A stretch of DNA of 64,000 nucleotides, from the NCBI GenBank assembly GCA_037440065.1, contig JBBIUV010000018.1, forward strand, positions 248,001-312,000, in the 5' to 3' direction. Below the pieces are notes generated by a model that worked only from the letters and a program-made list of their open reading frames with translations, did no database searches and was not told the DNA's origin. The position numbers and the translations under genes were made by a program. Shown in pieces: positions 25,788 to 35,261 of the stretch (the stretch's first letter is position 1; every line of letters starts with the position of its first letter). The stretch is from UBA1563 sp037440065. GTDB lineage: Bacteria > Bacteroidota > Ignavibacteria > Ignavibacteriales > Ignavibacteriaceae.

Positions 25788-27824
25788 ATGAGTACCCATT
25801 TATATAAAACTCGTGAAGACCTTTTGTCATTTTTGCAAGTAACTTTATTGAGATTTTTTCAACTAACTATTACGCTGCTTGCGCTCTTCTTTTTAATGCG
25901 AGCTTTTGAATACATTTTTATCTCTCAAATCCATCAACTTCCGAAAAACAGTTTATCTCTCGCCGTATCAGGAATATATTACGATACTGTCTTTGTGTTA
26001 ATTATCTGTTGTTATGGCATTATCCCGTTTTTTATCATAAGTTATTTCAAACCCGGTTTTGCAGTTTTAACATTTGTTATCGTATCTATCCTTGCAATGC
26101 TTAGTAATCTGCTGTTGATCTTTTATTATTCAAAATCGTTGGTGCCTCTTGGTGTTGATCTATTCGGATATTCGCTTAAAGAAATTTTGCATACGGTTCA
26201 GGTTTCGGGGGCAATTAATGTTTTTTTGATCTTAACCTTAATTTTCTTTATCTCCATTGCCCTAGTGGGCTTTCATTTTAGTAGGAAAATATTTTTACCA
26301 AAATATCTTTTATACGTCTTGTTCATAGCTCTTTTAGCGGTTGTTTTTTTCTGTGAAGAAGTAGTTCCAAAAGACAAAGAGTACAAAACAGAGCTTGAAT
26401 TTTATACGGTGATAAATAAGTTGCAATTTTTAAGTGGAAAAGTAATTCCTTATTTGTCGGGACAAGAAGAAGAATTTGTTGGCGGAGATTATTTTATTGA
26501 TGATAAAAGTGAAGGACAGAATTCCTTTTTTTATGTTGATAAAAATTATCCGTTCATGCGATTGGACAGCAGTCAAAATGTTCTTGGAAATTTTTTCAAC
26601 ACCTCAAAAGAGCTTCCCAATTTCGTATTTATTATAACTGAAAGTCTTGGTCGATCATTTAGTGGTGAAGGGGCAGGTGATGGAAGTTTCACTCCTTTTT
26701 TGGATTCTCTTGCAAGACAAAGTTTATACTGGAAAAATTTTCTTAGCACAAGCGGAAGAACCTTTGCAGTTTTTTCTTCTTTGTTTGGTTCACTTCCTTT
26801 TGGTGAAAAAGGATTTTTAGATTTTGGCGAGAAGATGCCGAAGCACTTTTCTTTTGTTACTTACCTAAAACAATTGGGATACCGAACCTCTTTTTTCCAC
26901 GGTGGTGACGTTCATTTTGATAACATGGATGTGTATTTCAAAAAACAAGATATTGATTTTATTTTGGGTGATAAAAATTTTGGTTCGGGATTCAAAAAAA
27001 TGCCGGCAAAATCTGAAGGTTTCTCGTGGGGTTATGGAGACAAGGAATTGTTTCAACGAAGTATGCAAATTTTAACCTCAGAAAAGAACGTACCTCGCCT
27101 TGATATTTACTTAACACTTTCTATGCATGATCCCTTTTTAGTTGAGGGGCAGGAATTATATAAAAACAAAGTACGCCAACAATTGCAATCTTTTCCCCTT
27201 ACCGTTCAGCAAAAAGCAGAGTATGAAAAATACTTTGATATGTATGCTACAGTAATGTACACTGATGATGCGATAAAAGAATTTTTCGCCGCGTACAGCA
27301 AAAGGGCTGATTTTCAAAATACAATCTTCATCATTACCGGTGACCACAGAATGCCGGAAATTCCTTTAACAACAAAACTTGACCGTTTTCATGTTCCCTT
27401 TTTAATTTATTCCCCTCTGCTGAAAAGAAGAGAAACAATCGCTTCTGTTTCAACACATTTTGATGTTCTCCCATCGCTCGTTGCCTTTCTGCGTGAAAAT
27501 TATAAGATAGAAACTCCAAAATATGTTTCATGGCTTGGCAGCGGGTTAGATACGGCGAGTTATTTCAGAAACACGCATTCACTTCCGCTAATGCGGAACA
27601 AAAACGAATTATTGGATTATCTTGATCAGAATTATCTTTTGGCTGATAAAAAAGTTTTTGAAGTGTTCGACAACTTGGTTACTTCCAAATTGAATGATGA
27701 TGTGGTGCAGAACAAGTTACAAAATAATTTTAACGAGTTTAAGTCGAGGAACAAAAGTATGATTCAGACAAAAAAACTTTTGCCCGATTCGGTGCTTCAA
27801 TTTGTTGCAAAAAGAAAAAAATGA
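25788..27824 (+). CDS. LtaS/OpgB-like membrane phosphoglycerol or phosphoethanolamine transferase
   Basis: A 678-residue alkaline-phosphatase-superfamily enzyme with about five N-terminal membrane helices (residues 15-205) and a periplasmic catalytic domain (about 270-600). Residues matching the LtaS metal and nucleophile positions are Glu285 (FIITESLGRS), Thr325 (TSGRTFAVF) and Asp519-His520 (ITGDHRMPE). The Thr nucleophile and absence of CxPxR indicate a phospho-headgroup transferase rather than a sulfatase. AAGG precedes the ATG. It forms an operon with the phosphatase-like gene. It may add a phospho-substituent to the polymer made by the adjacent synthase; this is an inference. Confidence 0.85.
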   Translation: MSTHLYKTREDLLSFLQVTLLRFFQLTITLLALFFLMRAFEYIFISQIHQLPKNSLSLAVSGIYYDTVFVLIICCYGIIPFFIISYFKPGFAVLTFVIVSILAMLSNLLLIFYYSKSLVPLGVDLFGYSLKEILHTVQVSGAINVFLILTLIFFISIALVGFHFSRKIFLPKYLLYVLFIALLAVVFFCEEVVPKDKEYKTELEFYTVINKLQFLSGKVIPYLSGQEEEFVGGDYFIDDKSEGQNSFFYVDKNYPFMRLDSSQNVLGNFFNTSKELPNFVFIITESLGRSFSGEGAGDGSFTPFLDSLARQSLYWKNFLSTSGRTFAVFSSLFGSLPFGEKGFLDFGEKMPKHFSFVTYLKQLGYRTSFFHGGDVHFDNMDVYFKKQDIDFILGDKNFGSGFKKMPAKSEGFSWGYGDKELFQRSMQILTSEKNVPRLDIYLTLSMHDPFLVEGQELYKNKVRQQLQSFPLTVQQKAEYEKYFDMYATVMYTDDAIKEFFAAYSKRADFQNTIFIITGDHRMPEIPLTTKLDRFHVPFLIYSPLLKRRETIASVSTHFDVLPSLVAFLRENYKIETPKYVSWLGSGLDTASYFRNTHSLPLMRNKNELLDYLDQNYLLADKKVFEVFDNLVTSKLNDDVVQNKLQNNFNEFKSRNKSMIQTKKLLPDSVLQFVAKRKK

Positions 27825-27844
27825 AATGCTCTGCGGAAAATATA

Positions 27845-29002
27845 TTAGCGGTGTGAATTGTAATAGTTATAAAGAATTTTTGTTACAAGCGGGGAGTAGT
27901 ATTCCCAAAAGAAACTTCTCCGTTCCGGAATTTCTTTTGAATTATAAAAAAACCATTTGAAAAAACGAACACCTTTCATCTTTGCTGCAAATTGATCAAC
28001 AGGATTGTCACAAAAGTCTCCCGCAAAATAATAGAACATATAATCGCCCGTATGTTCAATTACTGCAGGAAAAACTTTTGGAATTCCACTTATTCGTAAA
28101 AGAGAATCCCCCTTTGCATTTGAATAAATTGAATAAATCGAAACAACATTGTTCGTTCGTTGTGTAAGCATTACGTCAAACCAATAAGGATATTTAAGTT
28201 TTGTAGGCAAGCCGAAACGTTCGCTATTTTCTTCATTCGTTAAAAGATAGGGAACCTCTTGTGTAAGATGCGTTTTGTTCTCTAATATTTCTACACGGTT
28301 ATCGAAATGAACAAATGCAATTCCGGAATTTTTAAATTTCCATGAATTGTTGTGTTGTCTTTTGTACTCGCGGATAAGCCATCGGGGAAGTTCTTTGTTG
28401 GTAAGGGTGTCAAGACTTTCGAAATATCTTCCTGTCCAGCCTGTCCAACGTAAGCCGAACATTTTTTCAAAATCGGCACGAACAACATCGCTTGTAGGGG
28501 AAGCGATGGTATTAAATTCGGTGAAGATTAATTTGTTTTTCTCTTTCATCTTTTGCAGGAACATTAAATCAACGGTTGACATTCCGCCATAAACCAGACT
28601 GCTATGTTCGGTTTGTTCTTTTTGCGTGTACCACTCACTTGAAAAGATTCCGTAGGTATCGGTAATGTAAACCGCTTTAGAAGCGTTTGCGAGACTATCG
28701 ATTTGTTCGGGATTAAAATTCTCCAAACCCTGTATAGAGAATTTTTTGTTATTCTTTGGAAAAAATCCGTAATAATCTTTTGCGATTGAATAGAATTCTC
28801 CCCCCGGTTTTACAAATTTTTCGTGCGTTAAAATCCAATTGAAAGATTCGTGTTCTTTTGCCTCGCGAGTTAAAACAGTTTTGTCAATAATAACGATTGG
28901 GAAAGGTTTAACATCCGACATATTCCATGCAATAAACATCCATAGCGGAAAGGGGAGCAGCATGATGAGAAGGAACCAGCCAAGTATTTTTCCGTATTTC
29001 AT
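27845..29002 (-). CDS. Membrane-anchored protein of unknown function, paired with YaiO-like protein
   Basis: A 385-residue protein that I do not recognise. Residues 7-29 form one membrane helix. The remainder looks like an alternating alpha/beta periplasmic domain (FPIVIIDKTVL, KAVYITDTYGIF, NKLIFTEFNTIASPT, SGIAFVHFDNRVEIL), perhaps with a class I glutamine-amidotransferase-like or deacetylase-like fold, though no catalytic motif can be named. It begins 1 bp after the stop of the YaiO-like gene, so the two are translationally linked. It converges on the LtaS-like gene with a 20-bp gap. Confidence 0.7.
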   Translation of the reverse strand: MKYGKILGWFLLIMLLPFPLWMFIAWNMSDVKPFPIVIIDKTVLTREAKEHESFNWILTHEKFVKPGGEFYSIAKDYYGFFPKNNKKFSIQGLENFNPEQIDSLANASKAVYITDTYGIFSSEWYTQKEQTEHSSLVYGGMSTVDLMFLQKMKEKNKLIFTEFNTIASPTSDVVRADFEKMFGLRWTGWTGRYFESLDTLTNKELPRWLIREYKRQHNNSWKFKNSGIAFVHFDNRVEILENKTHLTQEVPYLLTNEENSERFGLPTKLKYPYWFDVMLTQRTNNVVSIYSIYSNAKGDSLLRISGIPKVFPAVIEHTGDYMFYYFAGDFCDNPVDQFAAKMKGVRFFKWFFYNSKEIPERRSFFWEYYSPLVTKILYNYYNSHR

Positions 29003-29003
29003 A

Positions 29004-30272
29004 TCAAAAACTAAATTGAGTTCCTAAACCAAATGAAATTTTATTGCGGAATGAACCGGCGAAATATTCTTCATAAATGTAAGAAGTTGCAAGTGAAAGT
29101 GTCTGCCGTTTTGAGATTCTGAAATTGTAATCTACTCCGACTTTTTTTGAAATTAAAAGATTAGGGTTGTTCAAACTTCTTTCGTCGGGGGAAATTCCGG
29201 TGCCGAGCGAAAGCGCCAGATAATTGTCTGCATCAGTTAAATAGTAGCGCGTAATTAATGTATAAGAATAGGATGCCGAGTTTCCGCTTGGAATAATAAA
29301 CGTTCTAAATGAAAACCAAAAAGTGCTGTAATATTTTCCGAGCGCAAAAGTATAAATGTTGGTCTTTGACGAAGGAAATTTTAAATAACGAATTCCTGCG
29401 TCAATCTCAAAACTTAAAGGTAAACTGTAATAAAGCGAAAGTCCGAATCGAAGTTTTGGGAAAATCGAAGCGTTCGAATATCCGAAATTTAAATACGAAT
29501 AAAAACCGTTCATAAATCTGGGATAAGCATCAACTTCAACCTGCATTCCGTTTTTAAGAAATCTATTCGCATAATTTATTCTTCCGATGACCGAAACGAT
29601 CTCGGTTTTACGTGAATACGAAACAGCTACTGCATGCCATGGATCAAAAACTTTGCTGAAATGGTCGTAATCATAATTTGTTCCCACCGTGTTAATACGC
29701 GTTAAATCTTTTATCCGTTCTGCATAAACAAACGCTTCGGTGTTGCTTCTGTTGATATGCAAAAGGGAATCGATTGTTTTGTAGGCTTCTTCATAATTTT
29801 GAAGATCGACGAGAATTTTTGTTTTCTTTAAAAGAATATCTTCTGAAATTGGATTTAAGGTTAACGCCGAATTAGCATATGCTAAAGCTTTCTCTGATTC
29901 TCCCGACCAATATTCCAAATCGATGAGTGCATTGTGCGCCTCAAGGCTGGCTGGATTTTTTGCAAGTGCGTATGTTAGAACAAGTCGCGCTGAATCGCGC
30001 ATCTGATCCCATGTAAAAAGCCGGCCGAGGAACACTTCAATGTCGGTGTAGTTTGGACTTTTCTTCAATGCTTCTCTGCATAGCTCTCTTGCATTTACAT
30101 AATCCTTTTTATCAAACGCGACCGTACGCGCTTGAAGAAAAAGGTCTTCGCTTGTCGCTTCTTTTTGTGCAAGGAGAGTAAAGTTCAATAGCAAAAAAGA
30201 AAGAATGAAAAGATGAAAAGATTTTTTAATTACCGGCATAAAATATCGCTTATAAATTATTCCTTTGTTCAT
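29004..30272 (-). CDS. YaiO-like outer-membrane beta-barrel with N-terminal TPR domain
   Basis: A 422-residue exported protein. The signal peptide ends near LLLNFTLLAQ. The start is the ATG at 30270-30272, or perhaps the ATG at 30237-30239, which shortens the signal peptide by 11 residues. TPR repeats (about 40-200; NYTDIEVFLGRLFTWDQ, NPASLEAHNALIDLEYW) lead into a C-terminal barrel (about 210-422) of alternating aromatic strands that ends in GLGTQFSF. This resembles the YaiO family, which sits beside GT2 synthases in other bacteria, and is a plausible polymer exit channel. It heads a two-gene operon. Confidence 0.85.
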   Translation of the reverse strand: MNKGIIYKRYFMPVIKKSFHLFILSFLLLNFTLLAQKEATSEDLFLQARTVAFDKKDYVNARELCREALKKSPNYTDIEVFLGRLFTWDQMRDSARLVLTYALAKNPASLEAHNALIDLEYWSGESEKALAYANSALTLNPISEDILLKKTKILVDLQNYEEAYKTIDSLLHINRSNTEAFVYAERIKDLTRINTVGTNYDYDHFSKVFDPWHAVAVSYSRKTEIVSVIGRINYANRFLKNGMQVEVDAYPRFMNGFYSYLNFGYSNASIFPKLRFGLSLYYSLPLSFEIDAGIRYLKFPSSKTNIYTFALGKYYSTFWFSFRTFIIPSGNSASYSYTLITRYYLTDADNYLALSLGTGISPDERSLNNPNLLISKKVGVDYNFRISKRQTLSLATSYIYEEYFAGSFRNKISFGLGTQFSF

Positions 30273-30356
30273 AGAAATATAAACAATAACTGTGAAAAAG
30301 GGGAAAGGAGAATTTTAGGAATACTTTTTTCTCGCGTCTCTTCCTCCAATTTTCCG

Positions 30357-30364
30357 TATATTTA
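30357..30364 (+). promoter_or_regulatory. Possible Bacteroidetes-type -7 element upstream of prfC
   Basis: TATATTTA, one base from the TAnnTTTG consensus, lies 116 bp before the prfC start in the divergent spacer (30273-30479) between the YaiO-like gene and prfC. Confidence 0.3.
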
Positions 30365-30479
30365 CATCATGAATGTATTCGAAAAAAACAGCAGCACTCC
30401 AATTTGATTTTGAAAAGGCATCTCCACGCCTCTTTTCATGAATAATTCCATTTAACAATAGAAAAACGATTAGAAGAAT

Positions 30480-32087
30480 ATGAGTCTTTCAAAAGAACTT
30501 AAAAGAAGAAAAACCTTTGCGATTATCAGTCACCCCGATGCAGGCAAAACCACGCTCACTGAAAAACTTTTACTTTTCAGCGGAGCAATACAAATTGCCG
30601 GAGCAGTAAAATCAAATAAAATTAGAAAAACCGCTACATCCGACTTTTTAGAGATTGAAAAACAGCGTGGAATTTCCGTTGCTTCTTCTGTTCTTTCTTT
30701 TAATTATCACGATTATAAAATTAATCTTTTGGATACTCCCGGTCACAAAGATTTTGCCGAAGATACCTACCGTACTTTAACAGCTGTTGACAGTGTTATT
30801 CTTGTTATCGACTGCGTAAAAGGTGTCGAGGAACAAACCGAAAAGTTGATGCAAGTCTGCCGTTTGAGAAACGCGCCTGTAATCATTTTTATAAACAAAC
30901 TCGACCGTGAAGGAAGAAACCCGATCGAATTGTTGGATGAAATTGAAGAGAAACTGTCCATAAAAGTTAGACCGTTGTCCTATCCTTTCGGAATGGGAAT
31001 AAGTTTTAGAGGCGTGTATAATGTATATGATAACACCTTTGCTTTTTTTCGTGCGAACAAACAGCAAATAGAAGATGATGTAAAATATTATAAAGGAATT
31101 GATGACGAAGAACTTGTTAAAACTTTCGGTGAAGCCGCAGAAACTTTAAAAAATGACATTGATCTAATTAATGGTGTGTATGGAAAATTTGAAACAGAAA
31201 AATATTTAACGGGAGAATTAGCGCCCGTCTTTTTTGGAAGTGCAATAAATAACTTCGGCATTAGAGAACTTTTAGATACCTTTGTCGCAATTGCTCCTTC
31301 ACCGGTTGCACGGGAAACCACCATCGGATTAATTCCGCCGAAAGATGAAAAGTTTAGTGGATTTGTTTTTAAAATTCACGCCAATTTGGATCCGAAACAC
31401 CGCGACAGAATGGCGTTCGTGCGTATCTGTTCCGGAATGTTTGAAAGGAACAAAAATTATTTTCATGTGCGATTGAAGCGTCAAGTAAAATTTCCAAATC
31501 CAGCATCGTTTCTTGCACAAACCAAATCGCTTGTAGAAACAGCATATCCCGGTGATGTTATTGGTTTGTATGACTCCGGATTATTTAAGATAGGTGACAC
31601 TTTAACAGAAGGCGATGCTTTTATGTTTAAGGGAATCCCAGTCTTTTCGCCTGAAATTTTTAGAGTTGTGCAGAACAAAGATCCGTTCAAATCTAAGCAG
31701 CTTGAAACCGGAATAAGACATTTAACAGATGAAGGGCTTGCACAGCTTTTTGTTCAATGCGACGGGACCAAAAAAGTTATCGGCGTTGTCGGCGAACTTC
31801 AATTTGATGTTATTAAATACCGCTTGCTGAATGAATTTGGCGCGAGCTGCGATTTCATGCATCTGAACGCTTATAAAGCTTTTTGGGTAAAATACGATAA
31901 AAAAGAAGATATTGAAGAGCTCCAAAGATTGCGTGGAAATTATTTGTATTTCGATAAAGCAAAAAATCTTGTCTTCATTGCGGAAACGGAATTCTCACTA
32001 AGAATGACGAGAGAGAAAAATCCGAAAGCAACATTTCTATCGAGCGTTGAACACAACAACCAGACGGTTGAGATGGAAAAAGTTTAA
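30480..32087 (+). CDS. prfC: Peptide chain release factor 3
   Basis: A 535-residue translational GTPase that recycles RF1 and RF2 from the ribosome after termination. Motifs are G1 (SHPDAGKTTL, residues 17-26), the RGISVASSV switch I, G3 (DTPGHKDF), and G4 (NKLDRE). The AVKSNKIRKTATSDFLEIEKQRG-type N-terminal stretch is diagnostic of RF3 as against EF-G. Length equals the family norm. It stands alone on the plus strand between divergent and convergent neighbours. Confidence 0.96.
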   Translation: MSLSKELKRRKTFAIISHPDAGKTTLTEKLLLFSGAIQIAGAVKSNKIRKTATSDFLEIEKQRGISVASSVLSFNYHDYKINLLDTPGHKDFAEDTYRTLTAVDSVILVIDCVKGVEEQTEKLMQVCRLRNAPVIIFINKLDREGRNPIELLDEIEEKLSIKVRPLSYPFGMGISFRGVYNVYDNTFAFFRANKQQIEDDVKYYKGIDDEELVKTFGEAAETLKNDIDLINGVYGKFETEKYLTGELAPVFFGSAINNFGIRELLDTFVAIAPSPVARETTIGLIPPKDEKFSGFVFKIHANLDPKHRDRMAFVRICSGMFERNKNYFHVRLKRQVKFPNPASFLAQTKSLVETAYPGDVIGLYDSGLFKIGDTLTEGDAFMFKGIPVFSPEIFRVVQNKDPFKSKQLETGIRHLTDEGLAQLFVQCDGTKKVIGVVGELQFDVIKYRLLNEFGASCDFMHLNAYKAFWVKYDKKEDIEELQRLRGNYLYFDKAKNLVFIAETEFSLRMTREKNPKATFLSSVEHNNQTVEMEKV

Positions 32088-32105
32088 AGCAGAATTTATT
32101 CTGCT
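32088..32105. terminator. Short hairpin between convergent prfC and ABC permease gene
   Basis: AGCAGAA (32088-32094) and TTCTGCT (32099-32105) form 7-bp arms with a 4-nt loop. They start right after the prfC stop and overlap the last codons of the permease gene on the other strand. No strong U-tract follows, so termination is plausible but not certain. Confidence 0.45.
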
Positions 32106-33265
32106 CTTAGCGCCTGTAAAATATTCATTCTTGCGGCGCGGACCGAAGGTAAAAAACCTCCGAGAAATCCCATTGCAACGGCAAAAAGTAAAGACGAAAT
32201 AATTATTGTTGGTGAGAGCGCAAAATTAAATGCAAGTTCGGTAAATGAACCAAAGTTTAAAGTAGAAATTGAAACAAATTGCAAAAGAGATGCAAGCGCC
32301 AAACCGATTATACCGCCGATCACCGCGATCAACAATGATTCGCCTAAAAATGCAGCTAAGATACTTCTTCTTCTAAAACCCAACGCTCGCAACGTACCTA
32401 TTTCCACCGTTCTGTTTGCAACCGCTGCGTACATGGTTATCATTGCACCTATAGTAGAACCGAGGCTAAAAATGACCGTGACAAAAATTCCCAATATTCT
32501 TATGAATCCCGCCATTAACTCAGATTGTTTTGCGAAAAATTTTGTTTCTATTTCCGGTTCATATTGTTGAAGTCGTTTGTCGGTATCGAATGCAAGTTTA
32601 AAAGAAGCATAATCTGAAGGATTAGCTAATTTAACCGTCATAGTTGAGACAGCATTACCGCGTGCAAAAGCATCCAACAATTGTAAAGCATCACCCCAAA
32701 TTTCGGAATCGAATCCGCTGCCATCGGTTGTAAACTTACCAACCACCGTCCAAAAATCTCCGGCAAATTTTATTTTCCCGCCGATCTGACATCCAAGAAA
32801 TTTATTTGCGATAGATTCCCCGACAATCAATTCGCGTCTGCCCTGTACAAAATTTCTTCCTTCAATTATTTTTATGTTCGGGCGCAGTTGCAATACTTGT
32901 TCCGATACACCGCGGACACTGATATTGCTTAAACCGCCGCTTTCTTTTTCCAGATTAATAATTACTACCGGTTCGCAGGAAATTATTTGCTTACCATCAG
33001 AAGTTTTTGCGATGTTCGGTAAAGAAGAAACAATACTTTGTACATCTCCCGGAAGTATGCTTGAAATTTCACCATTAGCTGATTTGCGGGCAATAAGAAC
33101 GTTCTCTTCTGAGCCTGTTATAGTTAAAGTTTTTTGAACACCGTATGCCATCATCAATACTGCTGCGAACACGAAAACAACCAGCGCAATGCCGGTGACG
33201 GTAATACCGGTGGTAAGTTTTCTAGTTGTAAAATTTCTTAAACTATATTTTAATGGTATTTTCAT
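32096..33265 (-). CDS. ABC transporter permease (MacB/FtsX type), second permease of the operon
   Basis: A 389-residue inner-membrane protein with the FtsX/MacB plan. One N-terminal helix (about 18-42) is followed by a MacB-like periplasmic core (about 45-255) and three C-terminal helices (about 265-380) with VEIGTLRALGFRRRSILAAFLGESLLIA, the coupling segment typical of the family. It is the last gene of the adaptor-ATPase-permease-permease unit. A 123-bp spacer with a 39-bp repeat separates it from the first permease gene. Confidence 0.9.
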   Translation of the reverse strand: MKIPLKYSLRNFTTRKLTTGITVTGIALVVFVFAAVLMMAYGVQKTLTITGSEENVLIARKSANGEISSILPGDVQSIVSSLPNIAKTSDGKQIISCEPVVIINLEKESGGLSNISVRGVSEQVLQLRPNIKIIEGRNFVQGRRELIVGESIANKFLGCQIGGKIKFAGDFWTVVGKFTTDGSGFDSEIWGDALQLLDAFARGNAVSTMTVKLANPSDYASFKLAFDTDKRLQQYEPEIETKFFAKQSELMAGFIRILGIFVTVIFSLGSTIGAMITMYAAVANRTVEIGTLRALGFRRRSILAAFLGESLLIAVIGGIIGLALASLLQFVSISTLNFGSFTELAFNFALSPTIIISSLLFAVAMGFLGGFLPSVRAARMNILQALRAE

Positions 33266-33290
33266 TTCAAAGCCTTTATTAGTTAGTTGT

Positions 33291-33329
33291 TCAGCCGGAA
33301 GCTGATTTGCTCTTGGCTGAAGTAATCAG
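33291..33329. repeat. 39-bp REP-like intergenic repeat, copy 1
   Basis: This element begins TCAGCC and ends GAAGTAATCAG. It lies in the spacer between the two permease genes and matches the copy at 35262-35300 at 31 of 39 positions with no gap. Its inner arms have degenerated relative to copy 2. Confidence 0.75.
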
Positions 33330-33388
33330 TTGTTAGGTGATTATTTTCTAATCATAATATTTTTTAAATTTCATTTAATCGACAATTC

Positions 33389-34549
33389 TCATCCTACAAA
33401 ACGGAAACCTTCGACAATTTTCATTTTTAATGCCCGTTGAATTGGAGAAAGTGATGATAGAACTCCAATTAATAGAGCAGCAAGAGATGCGAGAACAACC
33501 GTAATCGGTTCAATTTCGAAAACCGGGAAAAATCCTTTTGGAATTACTTTCTCTAACCCTTGAATGAGCGGGAAAGTAAGAGTCAAACCAAGTGCGCCGC
33601 CGATGATTGAGATTATAAGTGATTCACCCATAATTAATCCGACTAAATGCGAACCGGAAAATCCGATGGTTTTCATCACTGCGTATTCTCGAGTTCTTTC
33701 TCGTGCAGACATGATCATTGTATTGCCAAGCACGAGCAAAATTATTCCGATGATAACAAAGGATAAAATATTCATGGCTGTAATAATCGCGCTGGTGGAA
33801 GCTAAAAAACTTTGCGCAAAAGCCCGTTCCGATTCAGTTTTTGTTTCAGCGTTAGAATTTTTAAAAAGATCATCAATTTGTTTGGAAATTATTCCTGCTT
33901 TTGACGGATCTTTTATTTTAACAATATACCATCCCACATCGCCGGCACGTTCGGGAGATTCTTTTTTCATTCTTTCGTTCACATAATTCCAATGAAACAT
34001 CATTTGGGTTGCATCGGTGGTTTTATCACGCGGTTTATAAATTCCGCGGATGACAAATTCCCATCTCCCTGGATAAATATCTCCCTCAATCGGCATAACA
34101 TCGCCAATCTTTAATTTATACTGCTTGGCAATATCTTCTCCAACAACACAAGAATTTTGTTCGCGTTTAAAAGTTTCCAATTCCTTTTTTGTCAAAAGAA
34201 ATTCGGGATAAACATCAAACATTGTCTCGGCATCGCAAGCAAAGCGGGCAAAGAATTGGTTTTTGTCAATATAAACGCCTTGAAACCATGTTGCAAAAGT
34301 TACCTGCGAAACGCCCGGAATTTGCTGAATTTTATCACGGTAGGTAAAGGGAAGAGGGAAAATAAATGAGACCGCCTGCCGGGTAACCAATCTGTTTGCG
34401 GATGTAGCCTCAACACCAACATACCAGGCAGTAACAACAGTGCGCAGAACGCCAAAAGCAATTACTGCGATGGCAATTCCGAGTATCGTTAAAAAAGAAC
34501 GGAGTTTATGTCTGAAAGCATTTTTGAAAACAAGTTTTAAAATTTTCAT
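33389..34549 (-). CDS. ABC transporter permease (MacB/FtsX type), first permease of the operon
   Basis: A 386-residue permease with the same layout as the next gene: an N-terminal helix (about 15-37), a periplasmic domain (about 40-250), and three C-terminal helices. ERTREYAVMKTIGFSGSHLVGLIMGESLI marks the cytoplasmic coupling helix region. It starts 8 bp after the ATPase gene. Two different permeases with one ATPase suggest a heterodimeric transporter that exports a periplasmic or membrane substrate. Confidence 0.9.
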   Translation of the reverse strand: MKILKLVFKNAFRHKLRSFLTILGIAIAVIAFGVLRTVVTAWYVGVEATSANRLVTRQAVSFIFPLPFTYRDKIQQIPGVSQVTFATWFQGVYIDKNQFFARFACDAETMFDVYPEFLLTKKELETFKREQNSCVVGEDIAKQYKLKIGDVMPIEGDIYPGRWEFVIRGIYKPRDKTTDATQMMFHWNYVNERMKKESPERAGDVGWYIVKIKDPSKAGIISKQIDDLFKNSNAETKTESERAFAQSFLASTSAIITAMNILSFVIIGIILLVLGNTMIMSARERTREYAVMKTIGFSGSHLVGLIMGESLIISIIGGALGLTLTFPLIQGLEKVIPKGFFPVFEIEPITVVLASLAALLIGVLSSLSPIQRALKMKIVEGFRFVG

Positions 34550-34557
34550 AACGGTTC

Positions 34558-35229
34558 CTAAATTAAATCGCCTTTTTCAAGATGACGAATTTTACTAGCC
34601 TTTTCCGCAGCATGCGGATCGTGGGTTACCATTAAAATTGTTTTTTTGAATTCTTTATTTAATCTATCAAGCAGAATAAGAATTTCAGTTGCGGAATTTT
34701 TATCGAGATCACCGGTAGGTTCATCGGCAACAAGAATGAGGGGATCGGTGACGATAGCTCTTGCAATTGCAACACGCTGTTCTTGTCCGCCGGAAAGTTG
34801 TTTCGGATAGTGAAACATTCGATCGCTCAAACCGACGACGTTCAAAGCAGCTTCTACGTGCTGCTTCTTTTCGGCTTTGGACAAATGGGTTAACATCAGC
34901 GGAAGTTCAACATTTTCATACGCGGTTAAAACAGGGATGAGATTGTAGAATTGAAATACAAATCCGATGTTGTTTGCCCGCCATTTTGCAAGGGAAGACT
35001 CATTCAACATAGTAATGTCCGTATCTTTAATAAAAATATTTCCTTTTGTCGGTTTATCAATTCCCGCAATTAAATTTAGAAGGGTTGTTTTACCCGAACC
35101 CGATGGTCCCATCAAGCAGAAGAATTCCCCTTCTTCAATATCGAGCGTTATATTGTTTAACACTGGAATTGCAAAACTATCTCTTGTGTATGATTTTGAA
35201 ATATTTTTTACTTCAATTATCGCCGGCAT
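34558..35229 (-). CDS. ABC transporter ATP-binding protein (MacB/LolD subfamily)
   Basis: A 223-residue ATPase. Walker A is GPSGSGKTTLL (about residues 40-50), the signature is LSGGQEQRVAIARA, Walker B is LILVADEPTGDLD, and the H-loop is MVTHDPHAAE. Length and the GEFFCLMGPSGSGKTT lead-in match the LolD/MacB group. It would power the two FtsX-type permeases encoded just downstream. Confidence 0.95.
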   Translation of the reverse strand: MPAIIEVKNISKSYTRDSFAIPVLNNITLDIEEGEFFCLMGPSGSGKTTLLNLIAGIDKPTKGNIFIKDTDITMLNESSLAKWRANNIGFVFQFYNLIPVLTAYENVELPLMLTHLSKAEKKQHVEAALNVVGLSDRMFHYPKQLSGGQEQRVAIARAIVTDPLILVADEPTGDLDKNSATEILILLDRLNKEFKKTILMVTHDPHAAEKASKIRHLEKGDLI

Positions 35230-35261
35230 ATTATCTCCGTTTGTTTAAGTTTTCAGTAATC

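Noticed and set aside
25788..27824. True sulfatase
   Set aside because: The CxPxR formylglycine motif is absent; Thr325 and Asp-His at 519-520 fit LtaS-like phosphotransferases.
33564..33986. 140-residue plus-strand open frame
   Set aside because: Antisense to the ABC permease gene with no start signal or recognisable domain.
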